A stretch of 64,000 nucleotides of DNA, taken from positions 1,550,001-1,614,000 of the forward strand of contig NZ_JADDXR010000002.1 in assembly GCF_015330125.1 (NCBI RefSeq), written 5' to 3'. The position numbers were made by a program, and so were the translations under genes. Below the pieces are notes generated by a model. It ran no database searches. It was not told where the DNA came from and saw nothing but the letters and a program-made list of their open reading frames with translations. The DNA is from Zobellia nedashkovskayae (GTDB lineage Bacteria; Bacteroidota; Bacteroidia; Flavobacteriales; Flavobacteriaceae). Below, piece by piece: positions 24,917 to 34,645 of the stretch. How positions within the stretch are numbered: the stretch's first letter is position 1; every line of letters starts with the position of its first letter.

Positions 24917-27900
24917 TTAAAAGCTGTAGCGAATTCCGAATTGAGCATTCCACCTTGCGCTATAAGTTCCAGATTGAACTATATCATAGGTATCGCCCGG
25001 GTCGTTAAACTGAAAGCCTTGAAGCGCACCATCATCATCTATAACCGTTGTTAATAGCGGGAATGTGTTTCCAGAAACAAAATACCTTCTACCCCAGTTT
25101 TTATTTATCATATTAGTAAAGTTAAAAACATCAAAAGATAGTTGTAAGGTGTGTTTTGTATTCCCCGATTTTATAAAGAAGTCTTGGGTAATTTTTAAAT
25201 CTATTACATGCTCAAAAGGAGTTCTTACCTTGTTCTGTTCTACATAATCTCCTCTTCTATCGTTTAGATAATCATTTCCTGAAATAAAGCTGTCAAAAGC
25301 CTCCCATTGTTGTGCTGCGCTGGCAATTACTTGACCATCACCATTTGTTTGATCTACAAAAGTAATATCGGCCTGACTTGCTGGAACATACAAGATGTCG
25401 TCATATCCAGCGCTGTTTGATACGTCCGAAAAAGGAGCGGAATACACATATGAATAGGGCATTCCACTTTGCCCGCTATAGAATAATGATATACCTGTAG
25501 CGAAGTTCTTAGCATACTCTGTTCTGTAACTGAAGAATCCGGTAATTCGTGAAGCGGCATCGTAAATAGAACGGCCAACAGAAGGATTGTTATTCCCATT
25601 TACGCTTAGAATATTATCCCAGTTGGTGCCGTTTATAAAACCGGAACCATCAAACAAGGCATCGGCTCTGGTAAAAGAATATGAGGCGCTTGCATCAAAA
25701 CCATTTTGCCATGATTTAGAAAGCTGTGCGGTCAAATTGAAGGAATAGCCCTTATTGGTATTATCTACAAGCATAATGTCTGTGTACCTGTCATCAATTA
25801 AATCAGACAGGTCAAAAATAGCCCTATCATCTCCATTTAAAGCTGCTATATCAGAATCAATAGGGCCTTTGATATTAACATTCTTTACATCTAGGTTGTT
25901 AATTGTTTTGGTGTATGTAGCTTCCAATGTAGCATTAAAGCCATCTCCCAAATTTTGATCTACGGCTAGGCTAGATCTAAAGATTTGAGGGTATTTAAAA
26001 TCTTCAGTAAACAAATCTACATCACCAGTAGGGCTGGCCGTACTGGCCAGATTATTTACCCAATCATTAGGATCGCTATATATGGGTTGACCAGAAAACA
26101 CACCTACGTTAAAAGCACTGTTCAAACCATTTCTAATGAATATTCCACCAGGCCAAACCCATGGAACACGACTTGTAAATATCCCTAGGCCTCCTCTAAT
26201 TTGTGTTTCTTTTTCTCCGGTAGGATCCCAGTTAAAACCGAATCTTGGGCTCCATAAGATTTTCGTTGATGGCGTTTTTCCGGCTTGCGCTCCCTTTAAA
26301 TCATAGCCTTCGGCTTCAATAAGCGAGACGGTATTTGTATTGAAATCTACGTTATCCAATGGTGAATCGTCTAAAAAAATAGGTATATCCGCTCTTACGC
26401 CCAGGGTTAATTTCAAATTTTGATTGACTTGAAACTCATCCTGTGCGTAAAACGCCATTTGGAGGGCTTTAAATGTAGGTCCCAAGTTTTCGGCTTCGTC
26501 GCCCAAACGGATGTCACCTGTCGAATTTTGTTCGTGACCGAATAAAAACAAATCAGGTTCTTCATCGTTCAAGAACCGGTCTATGCCATTAAAAAAATAC
26601 TCATATTGAGGTGTAGAGAATATGGTAAAAAGATTTTTGATACTAAAGAGTTCGTTGTGGGTTCCAATAGTGATGGTGTGCTTACCTTTATAGATGTTCA
26701 AGTTGTTGGTAAGGGTGTAAATTTCTTGGTCTACAATGTTGGAATAAGAAAAATTATCAGTTCCCACAATAATCTGCGCATTACCATCAGGAATTATAAC
26801 TTGGGGGAAAGGGTCTCCAAGAATGTCCCTGTCATCAACAACTTTTGTTCGGCCCAGTATAAGGTTATTGGAAATCTTATTGCTAATATTACTCTTAAGC
26901 TCTATTGCAGTAGAATTTGTAGTCGTTGGAAATACATAACCTGCATTTCCGTAATACACGGTATTGCTATTTGGTGTTGGGTGTATTTCCGTATCGGCGT
27001 TTACATAACTATGTCTCGCAGATAGTTTATGTTTTTCATTAATGTTCCAATCAAGTTTTATAAGTACTTTTTCACCATTGATTGTTTGTGGGTTGTCTAA
27101 ATAGCCTCCTGGGTCATAATCGTAAGTATTGATCAACTTATTTCTGATTGCTTCTAAGTCGCCAACGATGTCAGTTGAATTACCATTGTAATCATTGGCT
27201 ACAAAAGGCCTTGGGTTTTCATCGCGTTGTACTTCCGCATTGAAGAAAAAGAACAATTTATCCTTAACAATTGGCCCTCCCAGTCTAAGACCATAGGTTT
27301 TTGATGAAAAGGGAGCTAATTTGGTACGTTCTGCATCAGGATCATCCGTTGGTGTTTTACCAGAAAGGTTTTCGTTTCTTGTAAAAAAGTAAGCAGAACC
27401 TTCAAAAGTGTTCGTACCGCTCCTAGTTACCGCATTAATACCTCCACCAGCAAAACCACCAAGGGTTACATCATAAGGTGCTAAAACTACTTGAATTTGC
27501 TCAAGTGCATCGGGGCTAATAGGAGATATTCCGGCTTGCCCACCGTTCGTTCCTGAGTTGGCCAACCCAAAAACATCATTGTTTACGGCCCCATCTATAA
27601 AAATTGCGTTGAACCGATTGTTAATACCAGCAAAAGATATACCTCCGCTATTGGTAGCACCGGCGTTACCAATATTTGCTTGTGGAGTTAGGCGCAAGTA
27701 GTCGGAAAATCCCCTGTCCGAGGTTGGTATAGTCTGTAAATCTTCTAGGGTAACCTTAGTTTCTGCCCCGGTTTTGTTTCCATCAAACAAACCACCAGCG
27801 GTTATGGTTACGCCTTCTAGTTCTGTTATATTTTCTTTTAGGACAAAATCTAAGGAAAGTGTTTGACCTAAATTTAAGAACACATCGTTCATTGTAATAT

Positions 27901-28246
27901 TTGTAAAACCAGTATAGGAGACCACTATAGTATATGGTCCACCAACATTGACATTGTTTAAGGTAAAAAGACCTTCAATGTTTGATACGGTAGCATATTT
28001 AAAACCTGTAGGGGTATGGGTTGCTTGAATGGTGGCCCCAGGAAGTACTTCTCCTGCTTCATCAGTAACATATCCCGTTATTCTTGCAGACGTAGTACCT
28101 TGGCCCACCGCATAAAAAGTCGAGGAAATAGATAATAAGAAAAAGAAAAGTAGCGGTAAATTTTGACGGAGATTTAGAAAGTTAAGTAAGAAGGACGGGG
28201 ACGTAACAATCGATTTTACGACGGGGTTTTTTAACATGATTTTCAT
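24917..28246 (-). CDS. Large Oar-like TonB-dependent receptor
   Basis: 1109 residues, much larger than siderophore receptors. A long N-terminal tail with a hydrophobic stretch (about 30-48, ending YAVGQG) is the signal region; then a carboxypeptidase-like regulatory domain (about 53-140), a plug with GGISFAGINNRFNAIFIDG and an NDVFGLANSGTNGGQ loop, and a barrel ending GIRYSF. The order and the SPISPDALEQIQVVLAPYDV block resemble Oar-type receptors, which often move proteins or large compounds. It is divergent from the NUP gene and shares strand with the deaminase downstream, so nucleoside or nucleic-acid-derived substrates are possible. ATG 28237 is an alternative start. Confidence 0.88.
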   Translation of the reverse strand: MKIMLKNPVVKSIVTSPSFLLNFLNLRQNLPLLFFFLLSISSTFYAVGQGTTSARITGYVTDEAGEVLPGATIQATHTPTGFKYATVSNIEGLFTLNNVNVGGPYTIVVSYTGFTNITMNDVFLNLGQTLSLDFVLKENITELEGVTITAGGLFDGNKTGAETKVTLEDLQTIPTSDRGFSDYLRLTPQANIGNAGATNSGGISFAGINNRFNAIFIDGAVNNDVFGLANSGTNGGQAGISPISPDALEQIQVVLAPYDVTLGGFAGGGINAVTRSGTNTFEGSAYFFTRNENLSGKTPTDDPDAERTKLAPFSSKTYGLRLGGPIVKDKLFFFFNAEVQRDENPRPFVANDYNGNSTDIVGDLEAIRNKLINTYDYDPGGYLDNPQTINGEKVLIKLDWNINEKHKLSARHSYVNADTEIHPTPNSNTVYYGNAGYVFPTTTNSTAIELKSNISNKISNNLILGRTKVVDDRDILGDPFPQVIIPDGNAQIIVGTDNFSYSNIVDQEIYTLTNNLNIYKGKHTITIGTHNELFSIKNLFTIFSTPQYEYFFNGIDRFLNDEEPDLFLFGHEQNSTGDIRLGDEAENLGPTFKALQMAFYAQDEFQVNQNLKLTLGVRADIPIFLDDSPLDNVDFNTNTVSLIEAEGYDLKGAQAGKTPSTKILWSPRFGFNWDPTGEKETQIRGGLGIFTSRVPWVWPGGIFIRNGLNSAFNVGVFSGQPIYSDPNDWVNNLASTASPTGDVDLFTEDFKYPQIFRSSLAVDQNLGDGFNATLEATYTKTINNLDVKNVNIKGPIDSDIAALNGDDRAIFDLSDLIDDRYTDIMLVDNTNKGYSFNLTAQLSKSWQNGFDASASYSFTRADALFDGSGFINGTNWDNILSVNGNNNPSVGRSIYDAASRITGFFSYRTEYAKNFATGISLFYSGQSGMPYSYVYSAPFSDVSNSAGYDDILYVPASQADITFVDQTNGDGQVIASAAQQWEAFDSFISGNDYLNDRRGDYVEQNKVRTPFEHVIDLKITQDFFIKSGNTKHTLQLSFDVFNFTNMINKNWGRRYFVSGNTFPLLTTVIDDDGALQGFQFNDPGDTYDIVQSGTYSARWNAQFGIRYSF

Positions 28247-28527
28247 TTTTAACGGTTGGTTCTCAGGAAACTAAAAATATATTGTTTTTATTATTTTTAA
28301 AAATTTAACGTAAGAATTACTGTATTTTAAAATTAGCCCGCCTTAAAAAATCAGTATAAAAAATTAGCCCTCTCTTATTTTTGTTATCTGCATTTTTTTG
28401 CGATAAATGCAAAAACTATTTTCCCAGCAAAGTTTTTTTGAAATTAAAAGTGTTGTGATTTATTTCTATATTATGACGATTTACCTAGGTATTGAAGTGT
28501 TTTTTAACTACCATTATTTTAAATACT

Positions 28528-29613
28528 ATGAAATTATTTTTCTCAAAATTGACTTTTGGAACTAATGTGCTGCTGTTGTTCTTGTTGCCTAAACTCTCCA
28601 CATCCCAATCTAATGTTGTTCCATTACCAATTGAAGTGAAGGTGGTCGTGGTCACTATGTTTGAAAAGGGTGAGGCTACGGGAGATACTGCAGGAGAACT
28701 ACAAAGATGGGTAGAAAGAGAAGAAATTAAAAAGACCTATGAATTTCAGATGGGTGAATTTCCATTGTTCCTAACCGAAGATAATGTTCTGCTAACTTGT
28801 ACTGGGGGAGGTATATCTAATGCTACCGCATCTATTACGGCATTGGGTCTTGATGAACGTTTTGACCTATCATCCGCATATTGGTTGATAGCGGGTATAG
28901 CCGGTGGAGACCCCAATGATATTTCACTAGGATCTGCTGCCTGGGCAACTGTTGTAGTTGATGGTGATTTGGCTTATGAAATTGATGCAAGGGAAATACC
29001 TGAGGATTGGCCATATGGTTATTTACCATTAGGTGCTAAGAAACCCGCTCAATCTCCTTCCGATATTTACACGGGATGGACCCTCGATACCATTAAATTT
29101 GATTTGAATGAAGGGTTGTCTAAATGGGCTTACCAAAAGACCAAAGATGCTCCTTTAACCATAGGGAAAGAAACTAAAGATTTTGAAAAACTTTTCAAAA
29201 ACTACCCTAATGCCCAAAAAGACCCTTTTGTGACTATGGGCGAAACATTATCTTCCAGTACCTATTGGCACGGAAAGCTTTTAAACCAGTGGGCAAATGA
29301 TTGGGTGAAACTTTATAGTGACAAAAACAAAAATTTTATGACCTCAAATATGGAAGACAGTGGCACCTTAACTGCACTTCAGCGCCTAGAACATGCAGGT
29401 TTGGTGAAAACAAATAGGGTCATGGTCTTGAGAACGGTTAGTAATTATACAATGCCTCCAGAAGGTCAATCCGCCTCGTGGAGTACCACCGCCCCATATC
29501 CTGAGCAAGGGATTCCTGCATTTGAAACCGCCTATACTGTTGGGAATATTGTCGTTGATGAAATAGTTAAGGAATGGACCGAAATGAAATTGAATATACC
29601 GAGTGCCGAATAA
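28528..29613 (+). CDS. NUP-family purine nucleoside protein (permease/phosphorylase-like), exported
   Basis: 361 residues. The frame extends to a TTG at 28492, but ATG 28528 begins a proper signal peptide (MKLFFSKLTFGTN, hydrophobic core, STSQS). The mature part matches the NUP family named after the Candida purine nucleoside permease: KVVVVTMFEKGEATGDTAGE, LTCTGGGISNATASITALG, YWLIAGIAGGDP and EIDAREIPEDWPYG. There are no membrane helices after the signal, so it cannot be a permease by itself; the Gly-rich blocks resemble the nucleoside-phosphorylase fold. Best guess: exported nucleoside-binding or nucleoside-cleaving enzyme acting with the adenosine deaminase-like lipoprotein. The fold link is from memory of the family. 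Confidence 0.82.
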   Translation: MKLFFSKLTFGTNVLLLFLLPKLSTSQSNVVPLPIEVKVVVVTMFEKGEATGDTAGELQRWVEREEIKKTYEFQMGEFPLFLTEDNVLLTCTGGGISNATASITALGLDERFDLSSAYWLIAGIAGGDPNDISLGSAAWATVVVDGDLAYEIDAREIPEDWPYGYLPLGAKKPAQSPSDIYTGWTLDTIKFDLNEGLSKWAYQKTKDAPLTIGKETKDFEKLFKNYPNAQKDPFVTMGETLSSSTYWHGKLLNQWANDWVKLYSDKNKNFMTSNMEDSGTLTALQRLEHAGLVKTNRVMVLRTVSNYTMPPEGQSASWSTTAPYPEQGIPAFETAYTVGNIVVDEIVKEWTEMKLNIPSAE

Positions 29614-29652
29614 GCGGTAGTTTATAATGAATTTTATGTTAGAGCCAATATT

Positions 29653-29686
29653 AAAAACCCACCAATAACTATTGGTGGGTTTTTTT
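29653..29686. terminator. Bidirectional terminator between NUP and metal locus 2
   Basis: Perfect 10-bp stem acccaccaat/attggtgggt with the loop aact, preceded by an A run and followed by a T run, so it works in both directions. It lies between the converging NUP gene and the AztD-like gene. Confidence 0.9.
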
Positions 29687-29711
29687 ATGAACAAAACTAT
29701 TCTGATTTTAA

Positions 29712-31049
29712 TTAATGGTCGTGCTCTGCGTCTTGATCTCCTTCTATAGAGAACCCATTAATCTTAATATTGTTTACAGGTGTTTCTAGTTCAATGGTAT
29801 GTACATGCTCTAAGTTTTCAATCTGTAATACTTTTATTTGAACTCTATTAGGGGCTAATACATAAAGAAACTTATCGGAACTCACTATTACCGGACTAAG
29901 GTCTTCATCTAAGGCGTTTGCGTTTGAAGCTTCTGTTGTATTGGCAAGTTCTGGAATATTGGCTATTTCAACCGTACGACTTATAAGTTCAGTTCCTGTT
30001 TCAGCATCAAAAACATGAATTGTATTATCACTTGTATATAGAATATAATAATGACCATCAAAGTTGAACAAGTCTCCGGATACATCATCACCTGAATAAA
30101 TATTTGCTAATTCTTTTGTCTCAGGGTCAATCATAAAAACACCTAAATTACCTGCTCTAGCAAAGAAATGATCGGATTCGTCATGGCCTTTAATAGATGC
30201 CAACCAGTTGCCAGAATCAGCATTAAGACCTTCTATGTTTTCAATTAAATCCATATTGGTCTCAGTATCCACTAGTATTATTCCATCGGTAGAACCAAAA
30301 ACGCCATAGTCACCGTTCACAGCAACTCCGTGAATACTTTCAACTTCAATGCCACCATTATCGTCTATAACAGTACCTTCTTCATCAATAAATTTCACCA
30401 TTTGTGGAATACCACCGGCTTCATCAGTGTTTTTGAAGGTTGCAACGAACATGCCGTTATCCAATCTTACAGCAGCGCCATGGTGTGCCACAGTATTTTC
30501 AAGCATGTAAACTTCGGGTTGATATGAAGGGATTTCTAGTGACTCTTCGTCAACATATACAATAGACCCATCGCCATCATTAAAGATTACAATATCTCCT
30601 TCTGAACCCGTATAATGAGTTGGTAAAAGGCTGCTGAATTCCGCGCTGGCCCATTGGGCTTCATATTCATGGCCATGGTCTTCATGGTTTGAGATACCTG
30701 AATCAAAAAAGCGTACTTGCCCACCTGCGCGATCAATAGCTGCTAAGTAGCGCCCGGAATTAGTGGTGTAAAAGCTTTCGCCTTCAACAAATACGGCATC
30801 AACACTATAGGTAATTTCGCCCGAATCGGCTTGCATAAGGTCTATAGAATCATCGGTTAACAGTGATAATCGTACCCAGTCACTTTCCATATCCTGGAAT
30901 TCCAGTTCTTCCGAATCGGTATCGGAAGGTTCTTCAATAATCGACTCGTCGTCAACAATAATGTTGTCATCATTACTACAAGCGGTAAATAAACCGAATG
31001 CTACTGCAAAGACAGAAATTTTTAAAATTGATTGTTTCATGTTTTTCAT
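29712..31049 (-). CDS. AztD-like zinc metallochaperone lipoprotein (beta-propeller)
   Basis: 445 residues. Lipobox FTAC (Cys 24), then an acidic linker. The rest looks like a repeated beta-propeller: blades with GRYLAAIDRAGGQVRFFDSG, GDIVIFNDGDGS, AHHGAAVRLDNG, ESIHGVAVNGDYGVFG, HVFDAETGTEL. The stretch SNHEDHGHEYE (H122, H125, H127) and the C-terminal DAEHDH are His clusters as in AztD, the periplasmic chaperone that delivers zinc in AztABCD systems. The aztABC transporter genes are not here; instead it is the distal gene of an operon with a ZnuD-like receptor and a DUF4625-like lipoprotein. Six bases separate it from the gene before. Assignment rests on my recognition of the AztD pattern. 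Confidence 0.75.
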   Translation of the reverse strand: MKNMKQSILKISVFAVAFGLFTACSNDDNIIVDDESIIEEPSDTDSEELEFQDMESDWVRLSLLTDDSIDLMQADSGEITYSVDAVFVEGESFYTTNSGRYLAAIDRAGGQVRFFDSGISNHEDHGHEYEAQWASAEFSSLLPTHYTGSEGDIVIFNDGDGSIVYVDEESLEIPSYQPEVYMLENTVAHHGAAVRLDNGMFVATFKNTDEAGGIPQMVKFIDEEGTVIDDNGGIEVESIHGVAVNGDYGVFGSTDGIILVDTETNMDLIENIEGLNADSGNWLASIKGHDESDHFFARAGNLGVFMIDPETKELANIYSGDDVSGDLFNFDGHYYILYTSDNTIHVFDAETGTELISRTVEIANIPELANTTEASNANALDEDLSPVIVSSDKFLYVLAPNRVQIKVLQIENLEHVHTIELETPVNNIKINGFSIEGDQDAEHDH

Positions 31050-31055
31050 TTTTAG

Positions 31056-31946
31056 TTAGTTATTAAATTGATTTACTGATATATTTCCGTTAGTGTCTTC
31101 CGCCCATACTACCAGCGTATTGCCTTGTAGTTTTGTGAAAAAGTCAGAATTGTTGGCGAATAGGCTTTGTAGGTCAATCTCCTGGGCGTCAGGAAGGGTG
31201 TCGCCTTCATTTGCTCGGTACTGATGCGGCCAATTTGATTCACCCCAGACCCATTCCTTTAGAATGGTACCTTCTTGACCCGTATTTTCTGTACTTGGTT
31301 CTTCTATATAAATCCATAGAAAAGAAATATCAGATGAAGCGTTATGATCTGTATTGCGATATACTTTACCCACAATGTTCTCGTTGGCGATATCTAAATC
31401 TGTTAGTTCTACCTGCGGTGCGTAGGTTGTATTAAGATATAGCGTAGTGTGATAGGTAGAGTTGTCGGAATACTTCGTCTCGTTCCCTTCTACATCGGTC
31501 GCTTGAATTGAAAAGTGATAGGGTCCACCCAAAATAAGCTCATCTTCATCTATGTCCGGATTACGGTCATCCCAGAAAATACTAGTAGAATAGTTAAAAA
31601 GTGTAGGGTCTGTTATTTGTTCCGCTTCAATGACTTCGCTATGGCTAAATAGCTTGAATTTTAAATTTACCGTAGAAGCTGTTTTTCCATGGGTATGACC
31701 ATCAAAACCACTATGCGATTCTAGTTTTATTTCTTGAATACCTGTAGCATCCGTAATGGAAAAAGCTACGGGAATTTCATTGGTATTGGTGTCCGTCTTA
31801 AGAAAATACTCCGGTTGCACACTTGCGTTGCTAGCGTAGGGTAATATAGAGGGAGCTTCTAAGTCAATTTCATCTTCTTTATCCTCGTTTAAACAAGAGG
31901 AAAATAGAAATAGATAGAAGAGAGATAATAGTGTAATTTTTTTCAT
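31056..31946 (-). CDS. Lipoprotein, DUF4625-like, metal locus 2
   Basis: 296 residues with lipobox LFSSC (Cys 18). Two beta-sandwich-like halves are suggested; the first contains a metal-ligand-like run ESHSGFDGHTHGK, the second YRNTDHNASSD and WVWGESNWPHQYRA. It resembles DUF4625-type flavobacterial lipoproteins that follow TonB receptors, although I am not certain of the domain name. It is placed between the receptor (59 bases upstream) and the AztD-like gene. A role as surface or periplasmic metal-binding partner is inference. Confidence 0.72.
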   Translation of the reverse strand: MKKITLLSLFYLFLFSSCLNEDKEDEIDLEAPSILPYASNASVQPEYFLKTDTNTNEIPVAFSITDATGIQEIKLESHSGFDGHTHGKTASTVNLKFKLFSHSEVIEAEQITDPTLFNYSTSIFWDDRNPDIDEDELILGGPYHFSIQATDVEGNETKYSDNSTYHTTLYLNTTYAPQVELTDLDIANENIVGKVYRNTDHNASSDISFLWIYIEEPSTENTGQEGTILKEWVWGESNWPHQYRANEGDTLPDAQEIDLQSLFANNSDFFTKLQGNTLVVWAEDTNGNISVNQFNN

Positions 31947-32005
31947 CTGTTTTTCATTTTTGAATTCATATTGGATTTATTGTTCTATATAATTTATAGG
32001 TGGAT

Positions 32006-34387
32006 TTAGAGGCTTATGGGGACATTTACAGTAAATATGAAATTGCGCCCTTGTTCTGGTAAATTCAGTAACCGGTAACGGCTGATATGATTGAAATAGG
32101 CCGTATTGAGTAAGTTATTGGCGCCTAGGATGCATTTAATTTTTTGATTGGCAATTATTACATCAAAGGCAATTCCCATATCAAGAATGAAACTGTCTGG
32201 GGTTTCCCTTTCGTTTCTGTCCGTTCTGTTCTGTTGAAAATTGTAGCGACCGGAAAGATAAAACGAAGTGTTTTTTACACGTTTGAATTCGGCAAAATCA
32301 TATTCCAGTTTGCCCACTACTGCCGGTTGGGGAGTCAATGGCAGGCCTAGGTTACTGTTCAGATTTAGGTTTTGAACAAAATCTAAGGCCAGATCGGCAT
32401 GTAGCTGGAAAGGGAATTCATAGCCTGCGGTGATTTCAAAACCGTTAAAAATCGCATTGTCTTGCCTGTACTCCCACAAGGTTCCTCCTGATGCTAGAGG
32501 TGAAAAATTTCCGGTCGGAGACAGATAGATATAATCGGTGTAATATCCATAGAAAGCGGCTACTTCTAGAAATAGGGATTTAGATTGGTGCAAATACGTA
32601 ACATCTGCTTGATAGCCCCTTTCCACACCTAAATTAGGGTCGCCCAATTCATGTCTGAAATTACCATGATGAACTCCGTTGCTAGATAATTCTATGGCCG
32701 TAGGAAACCTAAAACTATTCCCCAGGTTTAGTTTTATATGGTTTTGACTATTGGCTTTATATGATAGGCCTGCCGATGCACTTATGTTGTCAAAGCTGCG
32801 CTCGAATTCAGGCGTTCTTTCTGTGAATTCTCCTGTTGGCAATAATGTTCCTGGGTCATATATTGGTTGTAAATGACGTTCAATATCATGAGAGCCTATA
32901 TCGTAACGAACACCAAAATTTGTCATCCAATTATTAGAAATATCTATAGATTGGTAATGGTACAGGCCAAGCTGAAAACTTTTAAAAACGGGGAGTAAGT
33001 ATTCAAAACCATCTTTGTTATTCCGCATATGTTGCAATTGCGTTCCAAACATGAGTTGATGATTGGGGTTCGGGTTTAGACCAAATCGTAAATTGGCGGT
33101 GTAGGTGTCTAAATAAAGACCTAGTGCAAGATTGGAGTCTACCTGTTCTGGCGATATTCCGTGAGCCCCGGGAAACGATAATTCCTCTCTATTATTTCTC
33201 TGATATCCTAAGTCCAATTCTAAACTATGAGGTCCAAAATTTAGAGTGGTATTGCTTGTAATGGCATGATGACTATTTTCTTGGCGAGGAACATCTATAT
33301 CTCTGTACTCACCATTATGCTGAAGGTTGTAAGCTCTTGGTAGTCCTATTGCCCCAGTAAAAATTCCCGCTTTTTGGTTGAAGCTGGATAGATGTAAACT
33401 GGATTCGAAATTTTCAGAATCATAACCAATAGCACCACTAAAATGAAGTTCCTTGCCTGCGGTATTTTTAAGCCTGTTGTCATAAATGGGTAGGTTAAAA
33501 CCGGCATAGGTGAACTCATCGGAAGGAACGGTATAATCGCCATAGTCTTGATAGGTAGACCTGGCACTATAGAACCAGTTGTTATGCTTTCCTTTCCATT
33601 CAAGAGAATTTGAAATAGCACCGTTATTGGTCTGATAGGAAGAACTCAGTTCAATATTATTGCCATTTTCAGCTAATCGTGTGCCTTCTGTAATATTGAT
33701 GACCCCACCCATACCATCTGACCCGTAGAGTAAGGAAGCTGGGCCTTTTATTATTTCTACGTTTTCAATATCGAAGGGGTCTATTTCAAGTCCGTGATCT
33801 GCACCCCATTGTTGCCCCTCTTGCTTAATACCACGATTGTTTACCAAGATGCGATTGAAACCCATTCCTCTTATGATGGGTTTTGCAATAGCAACCCCTA
33901 CATTCATAGTGTTTATTCCTGGTATAGATGCTAGGGCACCTGCAAAAGTTCCCGTATTATTTTTTGAGATAAAGTCTTGGTCAATGATGACAATGGACTG
34001 TGATTGATTAATGGCCCGTTGTAATATTCTAGATTGTACCACGGTTACCTCGTCTAAATTTGTAACGGCATCTGGCATGGTAATAGTCATGGAAGATGAG
34101 GTTTTCAATTCACTTAAGGTTATTTGTACTGGAGCATGAGCTAAGTGCTTTATATTTAGAAATAGAATGGAATCGTTAGGCTGAATGTGTATTTGAAAAT
34201 ATCCTTCCGAATCTGTTGTCGTATACTTTGAGCTAGGTGATGTCTTGACCGTGGCACCTATGATAGGAAAACCTTTGACGTTCAAAACATGACCATTAAT
34301 TTCTTGTGATGACCCTATATAGAAAAAGCTTAGAGCGCCTAAAAAAATTAAGAATCGCCATTTAAAGCTAATTTTAGTTTTGTGCAT
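32006..34387 (-). CDS. TonB-dependent receptor, ZnuD-like (predicted zinc/metal uptake), locus 2
   Basis: 793 residues from ATG 34387 (MHKTKISFKW); the longer frame needs GTG 34405. Signal region ends IGSSQ, then a carboxypeptidase-like regulatory domain (to about residue 110), a plug with IIRGMGFNRILVNNRGIK and QQWGADHGLEIDPFD, SLLYGSDGMGGVIN, and a barrel. ELSSNGVHHGNFRHELGD near residue 570 carries the ZnuD-type signature shared with the receptor at 18980. It lies behind two small His-rich genes and before two lipoprotein genes on the same strand. Together they look like one zinc acquisition system. Direct evidence for the metal is lacking. Confidence 0.86.
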   Translation of the reverse strand: MHKTKISFKWRFLIFLGALSFFYIGSSQEINGHVLNVKGFPIIGATVKTSPSSKYTTTDSEGYFQIHIQPNDSILFLNIKHLAHAPVQITLSELKTSSSMTITMPDAVTNLDEVTVVQSRILQRAINQSQSIVIIDQDFISKNNTGTFAGALASIPGINTMNVGVAIAKPIIRGMGFNRILVNNRGIKQEGQQWGADHGLEIDPFDIENVEIIKGPASLLYGSDGMGGVINITEGTRLAENGNNIELSSSYQTNNGAISNSLEWKGKHNNWFYSARSTYQDYGDYTVPSDEFTYAGFNLPIYDNRLKNTAGKELHFSGAIGYDSENFESSLHLSSFNQKAGIFTGAIGLPRAYNLQHNGEYRDIDVPRQENSHHAITSNTTLNFGPHSLELDLGYQRNNREELSFPGAHGISPEQVDSNLALGLYLDTYTANLRFGLNPNPNHQLMFGTQLQHMRNNKDGFEYLLPVFKSFQLGLYHYQSIDISNNWMTNFGVRYDIGSHDIERHLQPIYDPGTLLPTGEFTERTPEFERSFDNISASAGLSYKANSQNHIKLNLGNSFRFPTAIELSSNGVHHGNFRHELGDPNLGVERGYQADVTYLHQSKSLFLEVAAFYGYYTDYIYLSPTGNFSPLASGGTLWEYRQDNAIFNGFEITAGYEFPFQLHADLALDFVQNLNLNSNLGLPLTPQPAVVGKLEYDFAEFKRVKNTSFYLSGRYNFQQNRTDRNERETPDSFILDMGIAFDVIIANQKIKCILGANNLLNTAYFNHISRYRLLNLPEQGRNFIFTVNVPISL

Positions 34388-34645
34388 GAATGGATGTTGA
34401 ATCACTTGAGATTGATAAAATTGCCCTAGAGATTTTTTATAATTGACTGATAATCAATTTTCCCAATAAATGATTGAGTCCAGTTGAATAGGTGTAGTTA
34501 TAAAAGACCAAAAAAGGAGTAGAAAGAGTCCGAAAATAAGAGGGATAGTAAGCGTCTACAAGGATGTTTTTATACAGCCAATTCTACCTAAAAATCACAT
34601 ATATAGGCAGGCGGTTATATAAAAATAGTTTGCGAAAAGACGTAT

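Noticed and set aside
26606..27025. 139-residue rightward ORF inside the large receptor
   Set aside because: Antisense shadow of the leftward receptor gene, which has clear domains throughout.
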